Origin: Acidimicrobiaceae bacterium
GTDB taxonomy: Bacteria > Actinomycetota > Acidimicrobiia > Acidimicrobiales > RAAP-2
Reading direction: 5' to 3'
Length of the DNA: 6,132 nucleotides
Assembly: GCA_003152555.1 (NCBI GenBank)
Contig: PMAL01000172.1
Coordinates: 567-6,698, forward strand
The notes below the pieces were generated by a model. That model did no database searches. It saw only the letters and a program-made list of their open reading frames with translations, and had not been told where the DNA came from. Numbering within the stretch: position 1 is the stretch's first letter; every line of letters begins with the position of its first letter. This document shows, piece after piece, positions 5,885 to 6,132 of this stretch. Made by a program: the position numbers and the translations under genes.

Positions 5885-6132
5885 TTGAATAGCTCTGCCG
5901 TCATCCATGCCGTCATTGATGGCGTACTTACCGGTTCGGTGTACGCCCTCATGGCGACGGGATTGACGCTCATTTTCGGAGTCATGGAGATCATCAACGT
6001 GGCCCAGGGGATCCTGGTGATCCTCGGGGCCTACCTGAGCTACGCCCTGTCCGTACATTTTGGGATTGACCTCTTCGCCGGACTACTCATCACGATCCCC
6101 ACGCTCTTCGTCGTGGGGGTCGTGGTCGAGCG
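5885..6132 (+). CDS. ABC transporter permease, LivH type (partial, truncated by window end)
   Basis: The first 82 codons of the membrane subunit that forms the channel of the Liv-type importer. The family N-terminal signature is plain: GSVYALMATGLTLIFGVMEI (17-36), then INVAQGILVILGAY (37-50). At least three hydrophobic segments are visible (about 11-33, 41-57 and 63-81). INVAQG replaces the common INFAHG. The TTG at 5885 is chosen as start because it gives the usual short hydrophilic lead-in (MNSSAVIHAV). The next in-frame ATG (5951) would cut into the signature. There is no Shine-Dalgarno sequence, and the TTG lies only 3 bases after the binding protein's TAA in the same frame, so translation is probably coupled. 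The second permease and ATPase genes would be expected beyond the window. Confidence 0.92.
   Translation, partial: MNSSAVIHAVIDGVLTGSVYALMATGLTLIFGVMEIINVAQGILVILGAYLSYALSVHFGIDLFAGLLITIPTLFVVGVVVE

Noticed and set aside
5492..6058. - strand open frame of about 190 codons
   Set aside because: Runs opposite both the binding protein and the unmistakable LivH-type permease.

Overview
The window looks like chromosomal DNA from a moderately GC-rich actinobacterium. The evidence is a 160-residue actinobacterial-type soluble pyrophosphatase, C/G-rich third codon positions, and several TTG or GTG initiation contexts. An acidimicrobial relative would fit, but that is inference; no rRNA or other marker gene is present.

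Layout. A short leader (1-109) precedes a complete inorganic pyrophosphatase on the + strand (110-592). Next comes a small, apparently frameshifted membrane-protein gene (613-847). From 862 to 4380 there are four genes on the - strand. In transcription order they are an alpha/beta hydrolase of the 2,6-dihydroxypseudooxynicotine-hydrolase type (4380-3310), a 2-oxo acid dehydrogenase E2 acyltransferase (3270-2053), a TetR-type regulator (2020-1412) and a GNAT acetyltransferase (1371-862). Gaps are only 32-40 bp, so one operon is likely. A 226-bp divergent control region (4381-4606) follows. On its other side a + strand ABC import operon begins with a Liv-type substrate-binding protein (4607-5881) and a LivH-type permease (5885 to the window end, truncated).

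How the genes may work together. The hydrolase/E2/TetR/GNAT operon and the Liv-type importer diverge from one control region that carries two inverted repeats. The stronger one, a perfect 19-bp palindrome, lies over the best hydrolase promoter candidate. The simplest reading is a regulated uptake-and-catabolism locus: the importer brings in a small carboxylate- or amino-acid-like compound, the hydrolase cleaves it, and the acyl product may pass to a 2-oxo acid dehydrogenase reaction that uses this E2. The TetR protein is the natural candidate regulator. The substrate is unknown, and the link is inferred from gene order only.

The least ordinary features are the perfect 22-bp palindrome across the hydrolase stop codon, the E2 gene with no E1 or E3 neighbour inside the window, the frameshifted small gene, and a short sequence shared by that gene's start and the divergent control region.
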